64,000 bases of DNA from Pedobacter frigidisoli (GCF_004331675.1 NZ_SJSN01000006.1:62001-126000), one strand, 5' to 3'; shown: positions 37,362 through 46,059, counted from the stretch's first letter. Made by a program: numbers and translations. Notes: generated from the letters alone by a model not told the origin.

Positions 37362-37427
37362 CCCTAGCCCCAAAAGGGGAATTATTATGCAAAATCCTAA
37401 ATTCCCTTTCAGGGGATTTAGGGGTTA
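37362..37427. repeat. CCCCTAAATCCCCT-type palindromic repeat, copy A
   Basis: Imperfect palindromes built from CCCCAAAAGGGG and TCCCTTTCAGGGGATTTAGG, between the ABC ATPase gene and the adenosyltransferase gene. Related copies are at 41373-41405 and 41660-41683. Confidence 0.75.
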
Positions 37428-38183
37428 ATTGATTTTTTCCCAGTCGCTGCCACTTTTCTTAAGGGCATCTAAACGTGGCGACACAGATTTTATATCTGTA
37501 TTAACGTAATCGTTTTCGATTAAACCATCTCTCATTCGAACAATTCTATGGGCATGTTGAGCAATATCCTCTTCGTGAGTAACCAAAATAATGGTATTTC
37601 CTTTACTATGAATTTCTTCGAGCAAACCCATAATCTCTATGGATGTTTTGGTATCTAAGTTTCCTGTAGGTTCATCGGCTAATATGATCGATGGATCATT
37701 AATCAAAGCCCTTGCAACAGCAACACGTTGACGTTGACCACCAGATAATTCATTAGGTTTATGATCCATACGGTTACCCAAACCAACATTTTCTAAAGCT
37801 TTAGCGGCTCTAGCATCACGATCTTTTTTACTATTACCAGCGTAAATGAGCGGCAGTGCAACATTATCCAACGAAGTAGATCGGGGCAACAAATTAAACG
37901 TTTGAAAAACAAAACCAATTTCCTGGTTACGAACCTCGGCCAGTGCATCATCAGTCATGTGACTTACATCAGTTCCGTTTAATATGTATGTTCCACTTGT
38001 TGGCGTATCTAAACAACCTAAAATATTCATTAATGTTGATTTACCAGAACCTGATGGCCCCATTAAAGCAACGAATTCGCCTTTATTTATATCTAATGAA
38101 ACTGATTTCAAAGCATGGATAACTTCTGATCCGATTACGTATTTACGGCCAATTTCTTTTATAACGATAAGTGGTTTCTCCAT
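37425..38183 (-). CDS. ABC transporter ATP-binding protein, LolD/MacB type
   Basis: 252 residues. Walker A is GPSGSGKST (42-50), signature [15 protein letters not shown], Walker [13 protein letters not shown], and the His switch is in LVTHEEDI. It powers a type VII (MacB/LolCDE) permease; no permease gene is adjacent. It follows gatC by 55 bp. The MacB-like permease at 32.7-33.9 kb is the nearest possible partner. Confidence 0.9.
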   Translation of the reverse strand: MEKPLIVIKEIGRKYVIGSEVIHALKSVSLDINKGEFVALMGPSGSGKSTLMNILGCLDTPTSGTYILNGTDVSHMTDDALAEVRNQEIGFVFQTFNLLPRSTSLDNVALPLIYAGNSKKDRDARAAKALENVGLGNRMDHKPNELSGGQRQRVAVARALINDPSIILADEPTGNLDTKTSIEIMGLLEEIHSKGNTIILVTHEEDIAQHAHRIVRMRDGLIENDYVNTDIKSVSPRLDALKKSGSDWEKIN

Positions 38184-38238
38184 GTTTTTTCTTTTTTAGA
38201 CAAGCGCAAAGGGTGAGATGTTACAAGCGCAACAAAAA

Positions 38239-38529
38239 TTACTTTTCAATAATCTTCGGCACCATAAAAAATTGATCTGAATGCTTAGCAGAATTTTTCA
38301 ACCCATCTTCCGTTGAAATTTCTTGTTTTACAACATCTTCACGCCAAACATTTGCAGCCTCGTTCATGTAAACCAATGGCTTAACGTTTGAGGTATCTAA
38401 CTCATTTAACTTTTCCATAAATGATAGAATTTTGTTCATCTCTGGAATTAAGGTTTCAACTTCCTTTTCATCAATATGAATTCTGGCCAAATCGGCTATT
38501 TTATGGATGGTTTTTGCGTCTAAATTCAT
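38239..38529 (-). CDS. gatC: Asp-tRNA(Asn)/Glu-tRNA(Gln) amidotransferase subunit C
   Basis: A 96-residue protein with DAKTIHKIADLARIHIDEKE at its start and ILSFMEKLNELDTSNVKPL in the middle, the GatC pattern. It stabilises GatAB, which amidates misacylated Glu-tRNA(Gln). gatA and gatB are not adjacent, as is common in this phylum. Its start overlaps the plsC stop by 4 bp. Confidence 0.9.
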   Translation of the reverse strand: MNLDAKTIHKIADLARIHIDEKEVETLIPEMNKILSFMEKLNELDTSNVKPLVYMNEAANVWREDVVKQEISTEDGLKNSAKHSDQFFMVPKIIEK

Positions 38530-39257
38530 ATCTCTACTAACTTACTATCAATCAGTTGGAAAACCTTTTCTTTTAAAAGATCAGAATCAACATCAGCCAA
38601 TTCTGAAGTATTTATAGGTTTGTGGACGTAAATATCGCAAATTCCCGGCTTACTTCCATATTTGGAGCCATCATCCCAATTAATTTTCCAAACATTGGTA
38701 ATGCTGACAGGAACAAGCGGAATATTTTTATCGATGGCCAAACGAAATGGCCCATTTTTAAATTCACCTAATTTAGGTGGATAATGATCATCAATTTTAC
38801 CCTCTGGAAAAATAATCAAGCTCATTCCTTTTTCTAAATTTTCACCAGCTTTTTTAAAGGCACGAAATGCGGAAATTTTGCTATCTCGATTTACAGAGAT
38901 ATCGATGGTTTTGAAAAAGATCCCTAAAACCGGATTGTTCAGTAATTCATCTTTCCCCATAAAATGAAATTTTCCATGGCATAAGATGCAAAACACCATA
39001 ATATCAAGATTTGAAGAGTGATTTGCGCAATAGATATAGGTTTGGTTGTAATCTAATTTTTGCTCATATTGATAATTAAAAACCACTCCCGAAAAAAGAC
39101 TACATAAAAAACTATTCGCTTTCCTACAAAAGTTAAGTATGGCATAATACTTCGGATCTCGCGAGGTAAGGTAATACATCGGATAAAAAAGCATGAAGAA
39201 AAAAAGTATCCAAAATAGAAACCATACTCGGTGTACTTGCCTTAGAAAGTGAATCAT
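38526..39257 (-). CDS. plsC: lysophospholipid (1-acylglycerol-3-phosphate) acyltransferase
   Basis: 243 residues. The catalytic HX4D is H80-SSNL-D85; the second block is IIFPEGKIDDHYPP and the third is IPLVPVSITN. An N-terminal membrane helix (VWFLFWILFFFMLFYPMYY) anchors the enzyme in the inner membrane. It adds the second acyl chain to make phosphatidic acid. First gene of the run leading to gatC and the ABC ATPase. Confidence 0.9.
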   Translation of the reverse strand: MIHFLRQVHRVWFLFWILFFFMLFYPMYYLTSRDPKYYAILNFCRKANSFLCSLFSGVVFNYQYEQKLDYNQTYIYCANHSSNLDIMVFCILCHGKFHFMGKDELLNNPVLGIFFKTIDISVNRDSKISAFRAFKKAGENLEKGMSLIIFPEGKIDDHYPPKLGEFKNGPFRLAIDKNIPLVPVSITNVWKINWDDGSKYGSKPGICDIYVHKPINTSELADVDSDLLKEKVFQLIDSKLVEI

Positions 39258-39296
39258 AGATAATCAAAAATATAAAATAGTTTGATACTTCATTAC

Positions 39297-39579
39297 AACT
39301 TATGAAGTTTCAAATGGCTAAACGCGGGGCAGAACCTTGTAAGTTTAGAGGAATTAAATTACTAGACTTACGAAGTTTCCCGCCAACACAGCCCAACAAA
39401 ACTTCGTAAGTCAAATTACGGCCCAACTTACGAAGTTTCAAATGGCCAAAAGTGAGGCAGAACTTCGTAAGTTTAAAAGGAATTAACTTATGAGACCTAC
39501 GAAGTTTACCGCCACCACGACCCAACTAAACTTCGTAGGTCTATTCATGAACAATAACGCCCGCCAAACCTCGTAAGCT
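39297..39579. repeat. array of nine alternating ACTTACGAAGTTT motifs (two 128-bp tandem units plus a partial one)
   Basis: The motif, or its reverse complement, starts at about 39297, 39333, 39365, 39399, 39425, 39460, 39494, 39528 and 39566, usually 32-38 bp apart and alternating in orientation. Units one (39297-39412) and two (39425-39541) are direct copies; the last motif belongs to a partial third. Between motifs lie conserved strings such as CAAATGGC and CCCAAC. It resembles BIME/REP-type elements, not a CRISPR array, since orientation alternates and spacers are repeated. Confidence 0.9.
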
Positions 39580-39645
39580 GATGAGCTAATAAAATTAAAT
39601 CTATAATATACTTTGCAAGCTTTTTATTTTTAATTTCGTGCCATT

Positions 39646-40644
39646 ATGAAAGAAACAGTGGTGAGCGGTATTCGCTCAACAGGAAAATTACATTTGGGAA
39701 ATTATTACGGTGCGGTAAAAAACTTTGTGCAAATGCAGAATGATTACAATTGCTACTTTTTTATTGCCGATTTACACTCTTTAACAACACATCCTACCCC
39801 GGCAGATTTACACGGAAACATTAAACACGTTTTAGTAGAATATTTGGCAAGTGGAATTGATCCAGAAAATAGTACCATTTACATACAAAGTGATGTTCCA
39901 GAAATTGCTGAGCTTTATTTATACCTAAATATGAATGCTTATATGGGCGAATTGGAACGCAGTACTTCGTTTAAGGATAAAGTTCGTTCCAATCCAGACA
40001 ATGTAAATGCTGGTTTATTAACTTATCCGGTATTAATGGCTGCCGATATTTTAATTCATAAAGCAACAAAAGTACCTGTTGGAAAAGATCAAGAACAACA
40101 TTTGGAAATGGCCCGTACTTTCGGAAACCGTTTTAATAGATTATATGAAACTGAGTATTTCCCTGAGCCTTATGCCTTTAGCTATTCTGAGAAGTTAGTT
40201 AAAGTTCCTGGTTTAGATGGAAAAGGCAAAATGGGCAAATCAGAAGGAGAAGCCAACGCGGTTTACTTATCCGATGATCCGGAAACTATTCGTAAGAAAG
40301 TGATGAAAGCGGTGAGTGATGGCGGTCCGACAGCAGAAAACCAACCAAAACCAGAACCGATTCAAAATTTATTCGATTTGATGAAAGTGGTTTCGACTGC
40401 AGATACGCACCAACATTTTGAAGATTTATACAGCAAAATGCAGATTCGTTATGGCGATTTTAAGAAACAACTGGCAGAAGATATGATTGTTGCAACCGCA
40501 CCAATGCGTGAGCGTATTCAGGATATTGCTAAAGATGATTCTTATTTACGTCAAGTTGCTAAACATGGTGCTTTAAAAGCTCGTGAAAGTGCTCAAAAAA
40601 CCATCAGAGAGGTTCGTAGTTTAATCGGATTTAAAAGTTTTTAA
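39646..40644 (+). CDS. trpS: tryptophan--tRNA ligase
   Basis: 332 residues. The HIGH-type signature is KLHLGNYYGA and the KMSKS-type is GKMGKSEG. Substrate-site segments MAADILIHKA and GKDQEQHLEMAR agree with bacterial TrpRS. It catalyses Trp-tRNA charging in the cytosol. The array of inverted repeats lies directly upstream; the deoxynucleoside kinase gene starts 113 bp later. Confidence 0.95.
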   Translation: MKETVVSGIRSTGKLHLGNYYGAVKNFVQMQNDYNCYFFIADLHSLTTHPTPADLHGNIKHVLVEYLASGIDPENSTIYIQSDVPEIAELYLYLNMNAYMGELERSTSFKDKVRSNPDNVNAGLLTYPVLMAADILIHKATKVPVGKDQEQHLEMARTFGNRFNRLYETEYFPEPYAFSYSEKLVKVPGLDGKGKMGKSEGEANAVYLSDDPETIRKKVMKAVSDGGPTAENQPKPEPIQNLFDLMKVVSTADTHQHFEDLYSKMQIRYGDFKKQLAEDMIVATAPMRERIQDIAKDDSYLRQVAKHGALKARESAQKTIREVRSLIGFKSF

Positions 40645-40668
40645 TAATATTTAATAGATTTGGGAAGA

Positions 40669-40752
40669 TAGATGCAAGATTCGAGATTTAAGGCAAATTG
40701 CTTTACCTTAAGTCAAAATTCTCAAATCTCTTATCTCAAATCTCATATCTAA
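40669..40752. repeat. imperfect inverted repeat of GAGATTT units
   Basis: GAAGATAGATG, GATTCGAGATTTAAGG and the mirrored CCTTAAG, CTCAAATCTC and ATCTCATATCT form a long imperfect hairpin in the gap before the kinase start. An ATG-proximal in-frame extension across it is rejected. Confidence 0.6.
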
Positions 40753-40757
40753 GTAAT

Positions 40758-41372
40758 ATGCACATAGCAATCGTAGGGAATATAGGGGCCGGTAAAACAA
40801 CGTTAACTGGTTTATTGGCTAAAAATTATGAATGGGAAGCTTTATACGAAGCTGTGGACAACAATCCTTATTTAGAAGATTTTTATAGTGATATGAAACG
40901 CTGGAGTTTTAATCTTCAGATTTATTTTTTAAATAGTCGTTTTCAACAAATCACTGATATTGAGGTAAATAAGCGTAATGTAATTCAAGATAGAACGATT
41001 TATGAGGATGCGCATATTTTTGCAGAAAACCTGCATGATATGGCATTGATGACTACTCGTGATCATGATAATTATCGTGCAATCTTCGATAACATTACCT
41101 CATTTATTAAACCACCAGATTTATTGGTTTACTTACGTGCCTCAGTTCCTACTTTGGTAAATAACATTCAACGCCGTGGTCGTGAATATGAAGCTGGTAT
41201 TCGCATTGATTATCTTTCGAAACTAAACGAAAAATATGAGGCCTGGATTAAAGGATACAATCTTGGTAAACTTTTAATTTTAGATAAAGATAAGTTGGAT
41301 TTTACCAATAATCCTGAAGATTTAGGAACGGTAATTCAATCTATTGAGGCTGAAATAAACGGGTTGTTTTAA
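40758..41372 (+). CDS. deoxynucleoside kinase (dNK family)
   Basis: 204 residues from ATG 40758, where the P-loop start MHIAIVGNIGAGKTTL begins; 20 extra in-frame residues upstream lie in the repeat. The lid and base-site segments are VIQDRTIYEDAHIFAENL, the ERS-like DRTIYED, and YLRASVPTLVNNIQRRGRE. It phosphorylates deoxyadenosine or deoxyguanosine-type nucleosides to recycle dNTP precursors. Exact specificity cannot be set. Confidence 0.88.
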   Translation: MHIAIVGNIGAGKTTLTGLLAKNYEWEALYEAVDNNPYLEDFYSDMKRWSFNLQIYFLNSRFQQITDIEVNKRNVIQDRTIYEDAHIFAENLHDMALMTTRDHDNYRAIFDNITSFIKPPDLLVYLRASVPTLVNNIQRRGREYEAGIRIDYLSKLNEKYEAWIKGYNLGKLLILDKDKLDFTNNPEDLGTVIQSIEAEINGLF

Positions 41373-41405
41373 TTCCCCCAGCCCCCTGAAAGTGGAGCTA
41401 TAGGT
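41373..41405. repeat. CCCCTAAATCCCCT-type palindromic repeat, copy B
   Basis: CCCCCAGCCCCCTGAAAGTGG, directly after the kinase stop; a diverged copy of the family seen at 37362 and 41660. Confidence 0.6.
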
Positions 41406-41438
41406 AAAGTGGAAAAACAAAGTTTTAATTTTATAAGC

Positions 41439-41636
41439 ATGAAAAAAGATTTTGAGCATGAAAATCCATCGAACTGGAAATGGGGAACTTTCTATTTCAA
41501 TAGAAATGATTCTAGATTGATTGTTCCGAAACGCATTAAATTGCTAGGCTGGACATTCAATTTTGCTCATCCAATATCTTACATTTTCATAGGGTTAATT
41601 TTTGCATTCGTTTTTTACAGAATCTATCAAGCTTAA
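41439..41636 (+). CDS. DUF5808 domain protein, small membrane-anchored
   Basis: 65 residues from ATG 41439 (a GTG at 41409 would add ten residues over the repeat edge). The core PSNWKWGTFYFNRNDSRLIV and LLGWTFNFAHP is the DUF5808 pattern. A C-terminal membrane helix ISYIFIGLIFAFVFY follows. Function unknown. It is squeezed between the kinase gene and kdsB (3 bp gap), implying co-translation. Confidence 0.75.
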   Translation: MKKDFEHENPSNWKWGTFYFNRNDSRLIVPKRIKLLGWTFNFAHPISYIFIGLIFAFVFYRIYQA

Positions 41637-41639
41637 TAT

Positions 41640-42428
41640 ATGAACGATGGAAATTCAAAATCTCCTTTAGGGGATTTAAGGGTAATCGGAATTATTCCTG
41701 CTCGCTACGCCTCTACCCGCTTTCCGGGCAAACCTTTAGTTGATATCGCTGGCAAAACGATGATTCAACGTGTTTACGAACAAGCATTTAAAGCAAAAAG
41801 TTTATCGAAAGTAGTAATCGCTACGGATGACGAACGAATTGCTGATGAAGTGAAAAGATTTAGAGGTGAATTTGTTTTTACGGCTTCGCATCATCAAAGC
41901 GGAACGGATAGATGTGCAGAAGTGATTGAGCAATTCCCTGAATTTGATATCGTGATTAACATTCAAGGTGATGAACCTTTTATAGAGCCTGCTCAGATTG
42001 ATTTATTGGCTAGCTGTTTTATTGAAGAGAAAGTTCAGTTAGCTACGTTAATTAAACCCATTCAAAGTCAAGAAAGCATTTACAACCCCAATAGCCCAAA
42101 GGTTGTTATTGATGTAAATGGCAGGGCGATGTACTTTAGTCGGAGTCCGATTCCATTTATTAGAAATGGCGAACCTGGTGTTTGGGCAGAAAAGCACCAG
42201 TTTTACAAACATATTGGCATTTATGGTTATCGTACAGAATCATTAAAGGCCATCACCAAATTACCTCCATCATCTTTAGAATTGGCCGAAAGTTTAGAGC
42301 AACTTCGCTGGATTGAAAACGGCTTTTACATTCAAACAAAAATCACTGATTTAGAGACAGTTGCTATTGACACTCCAGAAGATTTATTGAAATTAAATAA
42401 ATTGATTGCTTCCTTAAAAATGGAATAA
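41640..42428 (+). CDS. kdsB: 3-deoxy-manno-octulosonate cytidylyltransferase
   Basis: 262 residues; makes CMP-Kdo for lipopolysaccharide core synthesis. The active core starts at VIGIIPARYASTRFPGKPL and includes NIQGDEPFI and IDTPEDL. Residues 1-14 (MNDGNSKSPLGDLR) are not normal family sequence: they are encoded by the CCTTTAGGGGATTTAAGG repeat at 41660-41683. No start codon is present between them and the core, so the extension is likely real. Confidence 0.93.
   Translation: MNDGNSKSPLGDLRVIGIIPARYASTRFPGKPLVDIAGKTMIQRVYEQAFKAKSLSKVVIATDDERIADEVKRFRGEFVFTASHHQSGTDRCAEVIEQFPEFDIVINIQGDEPFIEPAQIDLLASCFIEEKVQLATLIKPIQSQESIYNPNSPKVVIDVNGRAMYFSRSPIPFIRNGEPGVWAEKHQFYKHIGIYGYRTESLKAITKLPPSSLELAESLEQLRWIENGFYIQTKITDLETVAIDTPEDLLKLNKLIASLKME
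41660..41683. repeat. CCCCTAAATCCCCT-type palindromic repeat, copy C, inside kdsB
   Basis: CTCCTTTAGGGGATTTAAGG matches the arms of the copies at 37362 and 41373 and encodes the KSPLGDLR piece of KdsB. Confidence 0.8.
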
Positions 42429-42507
42429 TCTTAAACTTGCAGCAGATTAAAATTGTTTTCTCGCTTTAAATTAACAGGTTTTAAATACTGTTGCAGAATA
42501 GTTTTTA

Positions 42508-42592
42508 GCCGCAGATTTGCAGATTAAGATTTAAAACTAATTATCAAATTGTCATCTTAAATTTATAAAGATAAAATCTGCGAATCTGCGGC
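42508..42592. repeat. inverted repeat GCCGCAGATTTGCAGATT
   Basis: Arms at 42508-42525 and 42575-42592 (18 nt, one mismatch) enclose 49 bp. No T tail. Lies in the gap between kdsB and the lipoprotein gene. Confidence 0.85.
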
Positions 42593-42701
42593 ATTCTTAA
42601 CTTATTAACTAAATTCCATCAATTTTCGATTTTGATCCACAATCTTGGTCCCTTATTCCAACATCCAATTTGATATATCCATTAAATTTGTAGTTTTGAA
42701 T

Positions 42702-43241
42702 ATGAGAAATCTAATGCTTTTCGTTTTATTTTGCACACTTGTGCTTTCAGCCTGCAATGCTGATCGCAAAAAACAAAATTCCATCGAATTTAAAAACGTA
42801 AATCAAAGTATTGCGAAGTCTTTTTCTAGCTTAGATAAGCTAGATACTTTCAAAATTGAATTAACAGGTAGAAAACCTGAAGATATGGTTTTAACTTTTT
42901 CCATTAAAAATGCTTTGGGTAAAGAGATTTATAATGCCAAATTAAAAGGAACGGATTTACTCGGTAGTACAGATCCTAATGTCGATTTATCGAAAGAAAA
43001 ATATCAAATAATCTTCTTAAAAACTATTGCTGATGATTTTTTTGCCGAAGATAATTTTCTTGAACCAGCGGTAATTCCAGAAGATAAAGCAGATAATTAT
43101 ACCCCAGACAAAGCCCTTTACGAAGAATTAAAAAAGTCTGGATTAAATGGCTTCAAATATCGCTTGGGTAAGGAAAATAATATTTACATTGCTTGGAGTG
43201 AAAAAGAGCAGAAAGTAAAAATTTATTATAACTGCTGCTAA
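42702..43241 (+). CDS. putative lipoprotein of unknown function
   Basis: The start at 42702 gives MRNLMLFVLFCTLVLSACNA, a lipoprotein signal with lipobox LSAC; the in-frame ATG 57 bp upstream has no such logic and is rejected. The mature part (about 160 residues) contains LTFSIKNALGKEIYNAKLKG and ends in a double Cys (YNCC). No domain recognised. It is followed by another exported protein gene 58 bp later, so the two may form a unit. Confidence 0.75.
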   Translation: MRNLMLFVLFCTLVLSACNADRKKQNSIEFKNVNQSIAKSFSSLDKLDTFKIELTGRKPEDMVLTFSIKNALGKEIYNAKLKGTDLLGSTDPNVDLSKEKYQIIFLKTIADDFFAEDNFLEPAVIPEDKADNYTPDKALYEELKKSGLNGFKYRLGKENNIYIAWSEKEQKVKIYYNCC

Positions 43242-43299
43242 TCAAATCCTCTTCCCCATTCATTGTAGTTATCCATATCAACTTATGCATCGATCTACC

Positions 43300-44433
43300 A
43301 TGAAAAAACTGACGCTACTTCTCCTTTGCCTAAGTATTTCTATAATCGCTTACTCGCAAGCTTTATTCTTAAAAACAAAACCGGCAAACACTAAATCTGC
43401 CGTAAATTTTACGGAACCATCTCCAAATGTAATGTTCTTCGGTGTTGATGATGGAACCATTAATTTTAAGAACCATAAGCTAAAAGGCAAAGAAATAAAT
43501 AAATATTTTGGCGCTGTTTACAGCAACTTCCCCATATTTGATATTGGAAAAGAAAATGTGGTCGAGTATCACAATGCTAATGGTCACTTTTTTTTCTACA
43601 GGCCGAATACAAAGAAACCTTTTGGAATGGTGATCTCAAACGGAAAAGATCAACCGATATTGGTCACTCACCCAGATCAATACCTAAAAACAATTAAAAC
43701 CTATCTAAATATTGGCAATGCAGATTATTTGGTTCCTAAAACTTTAGATGCAAATAACGAAAAAAATGCTCAGCAGGAAATGGCACAAATCCTAAAGATA
43801 AAATTTGCTACTGATAAAAATTATGCTTCGAAACTTATAAAGAACGTAAATTCTGTTCATTACAGCAAAGTTTACGATGATGGAAGCATTAGAATGAATT
43901 GCAAGGAAAGGATTTTTGAAATGTTTGGCGATAGTTTAATGACAATGAAATCTACTTATGGAGCAAAATATCTTTACAACGATAAGAATGAAATGGAGTT
44001 AATGGTGAACACTGTTGATGGTAAAGAAAACGGCTATTCCAAATACGAAAGAGATGAAGATGGTTTAATTAGAAAAATTATAAGTGGAGATGAAAAATTG
44101 GCAGATACTACCGTATTCATCTATGAAAAAGACAAATACCACACCGTAAGTTTGAGTCGCGGCAAACCCTATAGTTTCGAAACATTTTTCTTAAATGATC
44201 AAATGCAATGTGTCCGTCGACTTTCGAAAAGATCAGATCAATCTTTAATTTGGGACATTACTTACATCTACGATAAATTTGGTCGCATTATTCGAGAAGG
44301 CAAGGTAGATAGCGAAATGATTTATCAATACAAAAATGATTCGGATTCAATTTTTTCAGGCTTTAGTTCTTTCTCCTTAAACCCTAGAAAGTTAAATCTA
44401 CAAAACGAGTTGATCAGAGAAAAGAACAAGTAA
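43300..44433 (+). CDS. exported protein of unknown function, YD-repeat-like C-terminus
   Basis: From ATG 43300, MKKLTLLLLCLSISIIAYSQ is a signal peptide. The C-terminal half has short tyrosine/aspartate repeats (YIYDKFGRIIREGKV, YQYKNDSDS) of the kind found in RHS or wall-associated proteins, but without a recognised domain. After the TAA at 44431-44433 the frame stays open for another 46 codons, ending at TAA 44574, with a similar YSYDKDNKLTSV segment, so the gene may be truncated by a recent stop. Confidence 0.7.
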   Translation: MKKLTLLLLCLSISIIAYSQALFLKTKPANTKSAVNFTEPSPNVMFFGVDDGTINFKNHKLKGKEINKYFGAVYSNFPIFDIGKENVVEYHNANGHFFFYRPNTKKPFGMVISNGKDQPILVTHPDQYLKTIKTYLNIGNADYLVPKTLDANNEKNAQQEMAQILKIKFATDKNYASKLIKNVNSVHYSKVYDDGSIRMNCKERIFEMFGDSLMTMKSTYGAKYLYNDKNEMELMVNTVDGKENGYSKYERDEDGLIRKIISGDEKLADTTVFIYEKDKYHTVSLSRGKPYSFETFFLNDQMQCVRRLSKRSDQSLIWDITYIYDKFGRIIREGKVDSEMIYQYKNDSDSIFSGFSSFSLNPRKLNLQNELIREKNK

Positions 44434-44574
44434 ATTTTTATTGGCCGCAATGGTTCTGGCGATCAAAACTTTAAATCAATTACCTACGCCGCTCAAGATG
44501 GGGCAACCAAAACTTATTCTTACGATAAGGATAACAAATTGACAAGCGTAAGTGTGGTTAGGTGCAAGAATTAA
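44434..44574 (+). other. in-frame coding-like extension after the stop of the preceding gene
   Basis: 46 codons plus TAA in the same frame as 43300-44433. The translation (GRNGSGDQNFKSITYAAQDG, then TKTYSYDKDNKLTSVSVVRC) continues the tyrosine/aspartate-rich style of the gene. It may be a lost C-terminus or a remnant of a neighbouring copy. Confidence 0.5.
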
Positions 44575-44575
44575 A

Positions 44576-45697
44576 CTACCTATTCACAAAATTTTCATTT
44601 AGAAAATAACTTGTACTCCTTCCACCAGCTGCTTCTTTTTGAAGTATCTGTTTATCGACCAGATTTTGTATATCCCTTATAGCGGTATCTTGAGAACATT
44701 TGGTAATTTTTGCCCACTTGGAAGAATTTAACTTCCCATCAAAACCATCTAATAATTTATTAATCATCAATTTTTGGCGCTCATTCAACCTTAATACCGA
44801 AGCCTTTTCCCAAAATTTAGATTTGAATATTATTTTATTTAAGGTTTGATTGGTATTTAACACTGCTTTTTGAAAGCAATTTAAAAACCACAATAACCAT
44901 TCAGTGATATCTAAATCGCCCTTTTGCGTTTTTTCTAAAATAGTATAATATTCGTTTCTTTCCGCCCTTATCTGTGCCGACATACTATAAAAGCGATTTT
45001 TATTTTTATCAGCCCTTGCTAAAAACATATCAGTTATTGCCCTTGCTATACGTCCATTTCCATCATCAAACGGGTGAAGCGTAACAAACCATAAATGTGC
45101 TATCCCTGCCTTTAACACTAAATCAAGTCTATTTTCTTTATTTATCCAAACAAGTAGAGCATTCATTTCAGTTTCTAATTCTTTAGCATCAGGGGCTTGA
45201 AAATGAATTATTTCTTTACCGATTGATACAGAAACAACCTGCATTGGATCATCCTTTGTATTATTTCGCCAATCGCCCACCACGATTTTATAAACACCAC
45301 GATTTAAATTGGGAAATAAGGCGGTATGCCAATCAAATAATCTAGCCTTATTTAATTCTGCGCTGTAATTTTGAGTGGCATCTAATGTCATTTTCACCAC
45401 ACCATCAACGTTTCGATCAGATGGAACAAGGCCAGCTATATTCATATCCAACCGCCTAACTATAGATGATCTTACCTGATTTTCATTTAGCACTTCACCC
45501 TCTATCTCACTTGTTTTTACAACATCTTGAGTTAAGGTTTGCAGCGTTGCCTCTTCTTTCAAATTAAATCCTAAATTTTCCATCCTACCCAACAACCTAC
45601 CTTGCTCATGGCGCACCTCAACCAATCGGCTATTAACCGAATCAGAATCCCAAGTAAAATTGGGCCATTGCTTATTTTGATAGATATAAAAACTCAT
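44576..45697 (-). CDS. Fic family protein (AMP/NMP transferase type) with N-terminal DUF4172 and C-terminal winged helix
   Basis: 373 residues from Met at 45697 (six upstream in-frame residues are rejected because they fall in the repeat block). The N-terminal DUF4172-type part carries the inhibitory motif TSEIEG. The Fic motif is HPFDDGNGRIAR, with the catalytic His at about residue 208. The C-terminal 80 residues form a winged helix (LNSSKWAKITKCSQDTAIRD). Fic enzymes transfer AMP or other nucleotides to target proteins; this class-II type is self-inhibited. The target is unknown. Autoregulation is possible. Confidence 0.88.
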   Translation of the reverse strand: MSFYIYQNKQWPNFTWDSDSVNSRLVEVRHEQGRLLGRMENLGFNLKEEATLQTLTQDVVKTSEIEGEVLNENQVRSSIVRRLDMNIAGLVPSDRNVDGVVKMTLDATQNYSAELNKARLFDWHTALFPNLNRGVYKIVVGDWRNNTKDDPMQVVSVSIGKEIIHFQAPDAKELETEMNALLVWINKENRLDLVLKAGIAHLWFVTLHPFDDGNGRIARAITDMFLARADKNKNRFYSMSAQIRAERNEYYTILEKTQKGDLDITEWLLWFLNCFQKAVLNTNQTLNKIIFKSKFWEKASVLRLNERQKLMINKLLDGFDGKLNSSKWAKITKCSQDTAIRDIQNLVDKQILQKEAAGGRSTSYFLNENFVNR

Positions 45698-45793
45698 TCT
45701 TCGCAGATTATGCAACGAATGTAATAATTATTCTCCGCAATACTTTCGTATTCTACGCAAATATTGCGTCGATTAGACTTATTATTCTTCGCA
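45696..45793. repeat. four direct ATTCTnCGCA repeats across the Fic gene start
   Basis: Copies at 45696-45705, 45730-45739, 45750-45759 and 45784-45793, offsets 34, 20, 34. The first overlaps the start codon. A perfect palindrome ACGCAAATATTGCGT (45755-45769) sits among them. This looks like a multi-site operator. Confidence 0.85.
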
Positions 45794-46051
45794 TTTGAGT
45801 TTTTAAGGTTTTAAGAATGACTTAAATTAACTAAACCTGGTTGTAGCGTTATCCTTTTTTGAAGCACATAAATTGTTTTCTAAATCGCCAATAACAAAAA
45901 GGATAAAGCGGAAAACAGAACTAAAAGTTAAAGGAACTACAGGTTTTTACTTTACAGAAAACAGCAATCAAATGTTTAATTTTCTGAAAAACACAGCATT
46001 ATCATTTTTAAAATATCTTCTTTTTAAATCTACAAAAACGAGTAATTTTCA

Positions 46052-46059
46052 TATCTTTG
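46052..46059 (+). promoter_or_regulatory. -7 promoter box TATCTTTG of pyrG
   Basis: TAnnTTTG match 54 bp before the pyrG ATG. It lies inside a spurious open frame (45873-46100), which is one reason to reject that frame. Confidence 0.5.

Noticed and set aside
39310..39525. 71-residue minus-strand open frame
   Set aside because: It lies wholly in the inverted-repeat array; its composition reflects repeat units.
39297..39579. CRISPR array
   Set aside because: Motifs alternate in orientation, spacers are repeated between units, and no cas genes are present.
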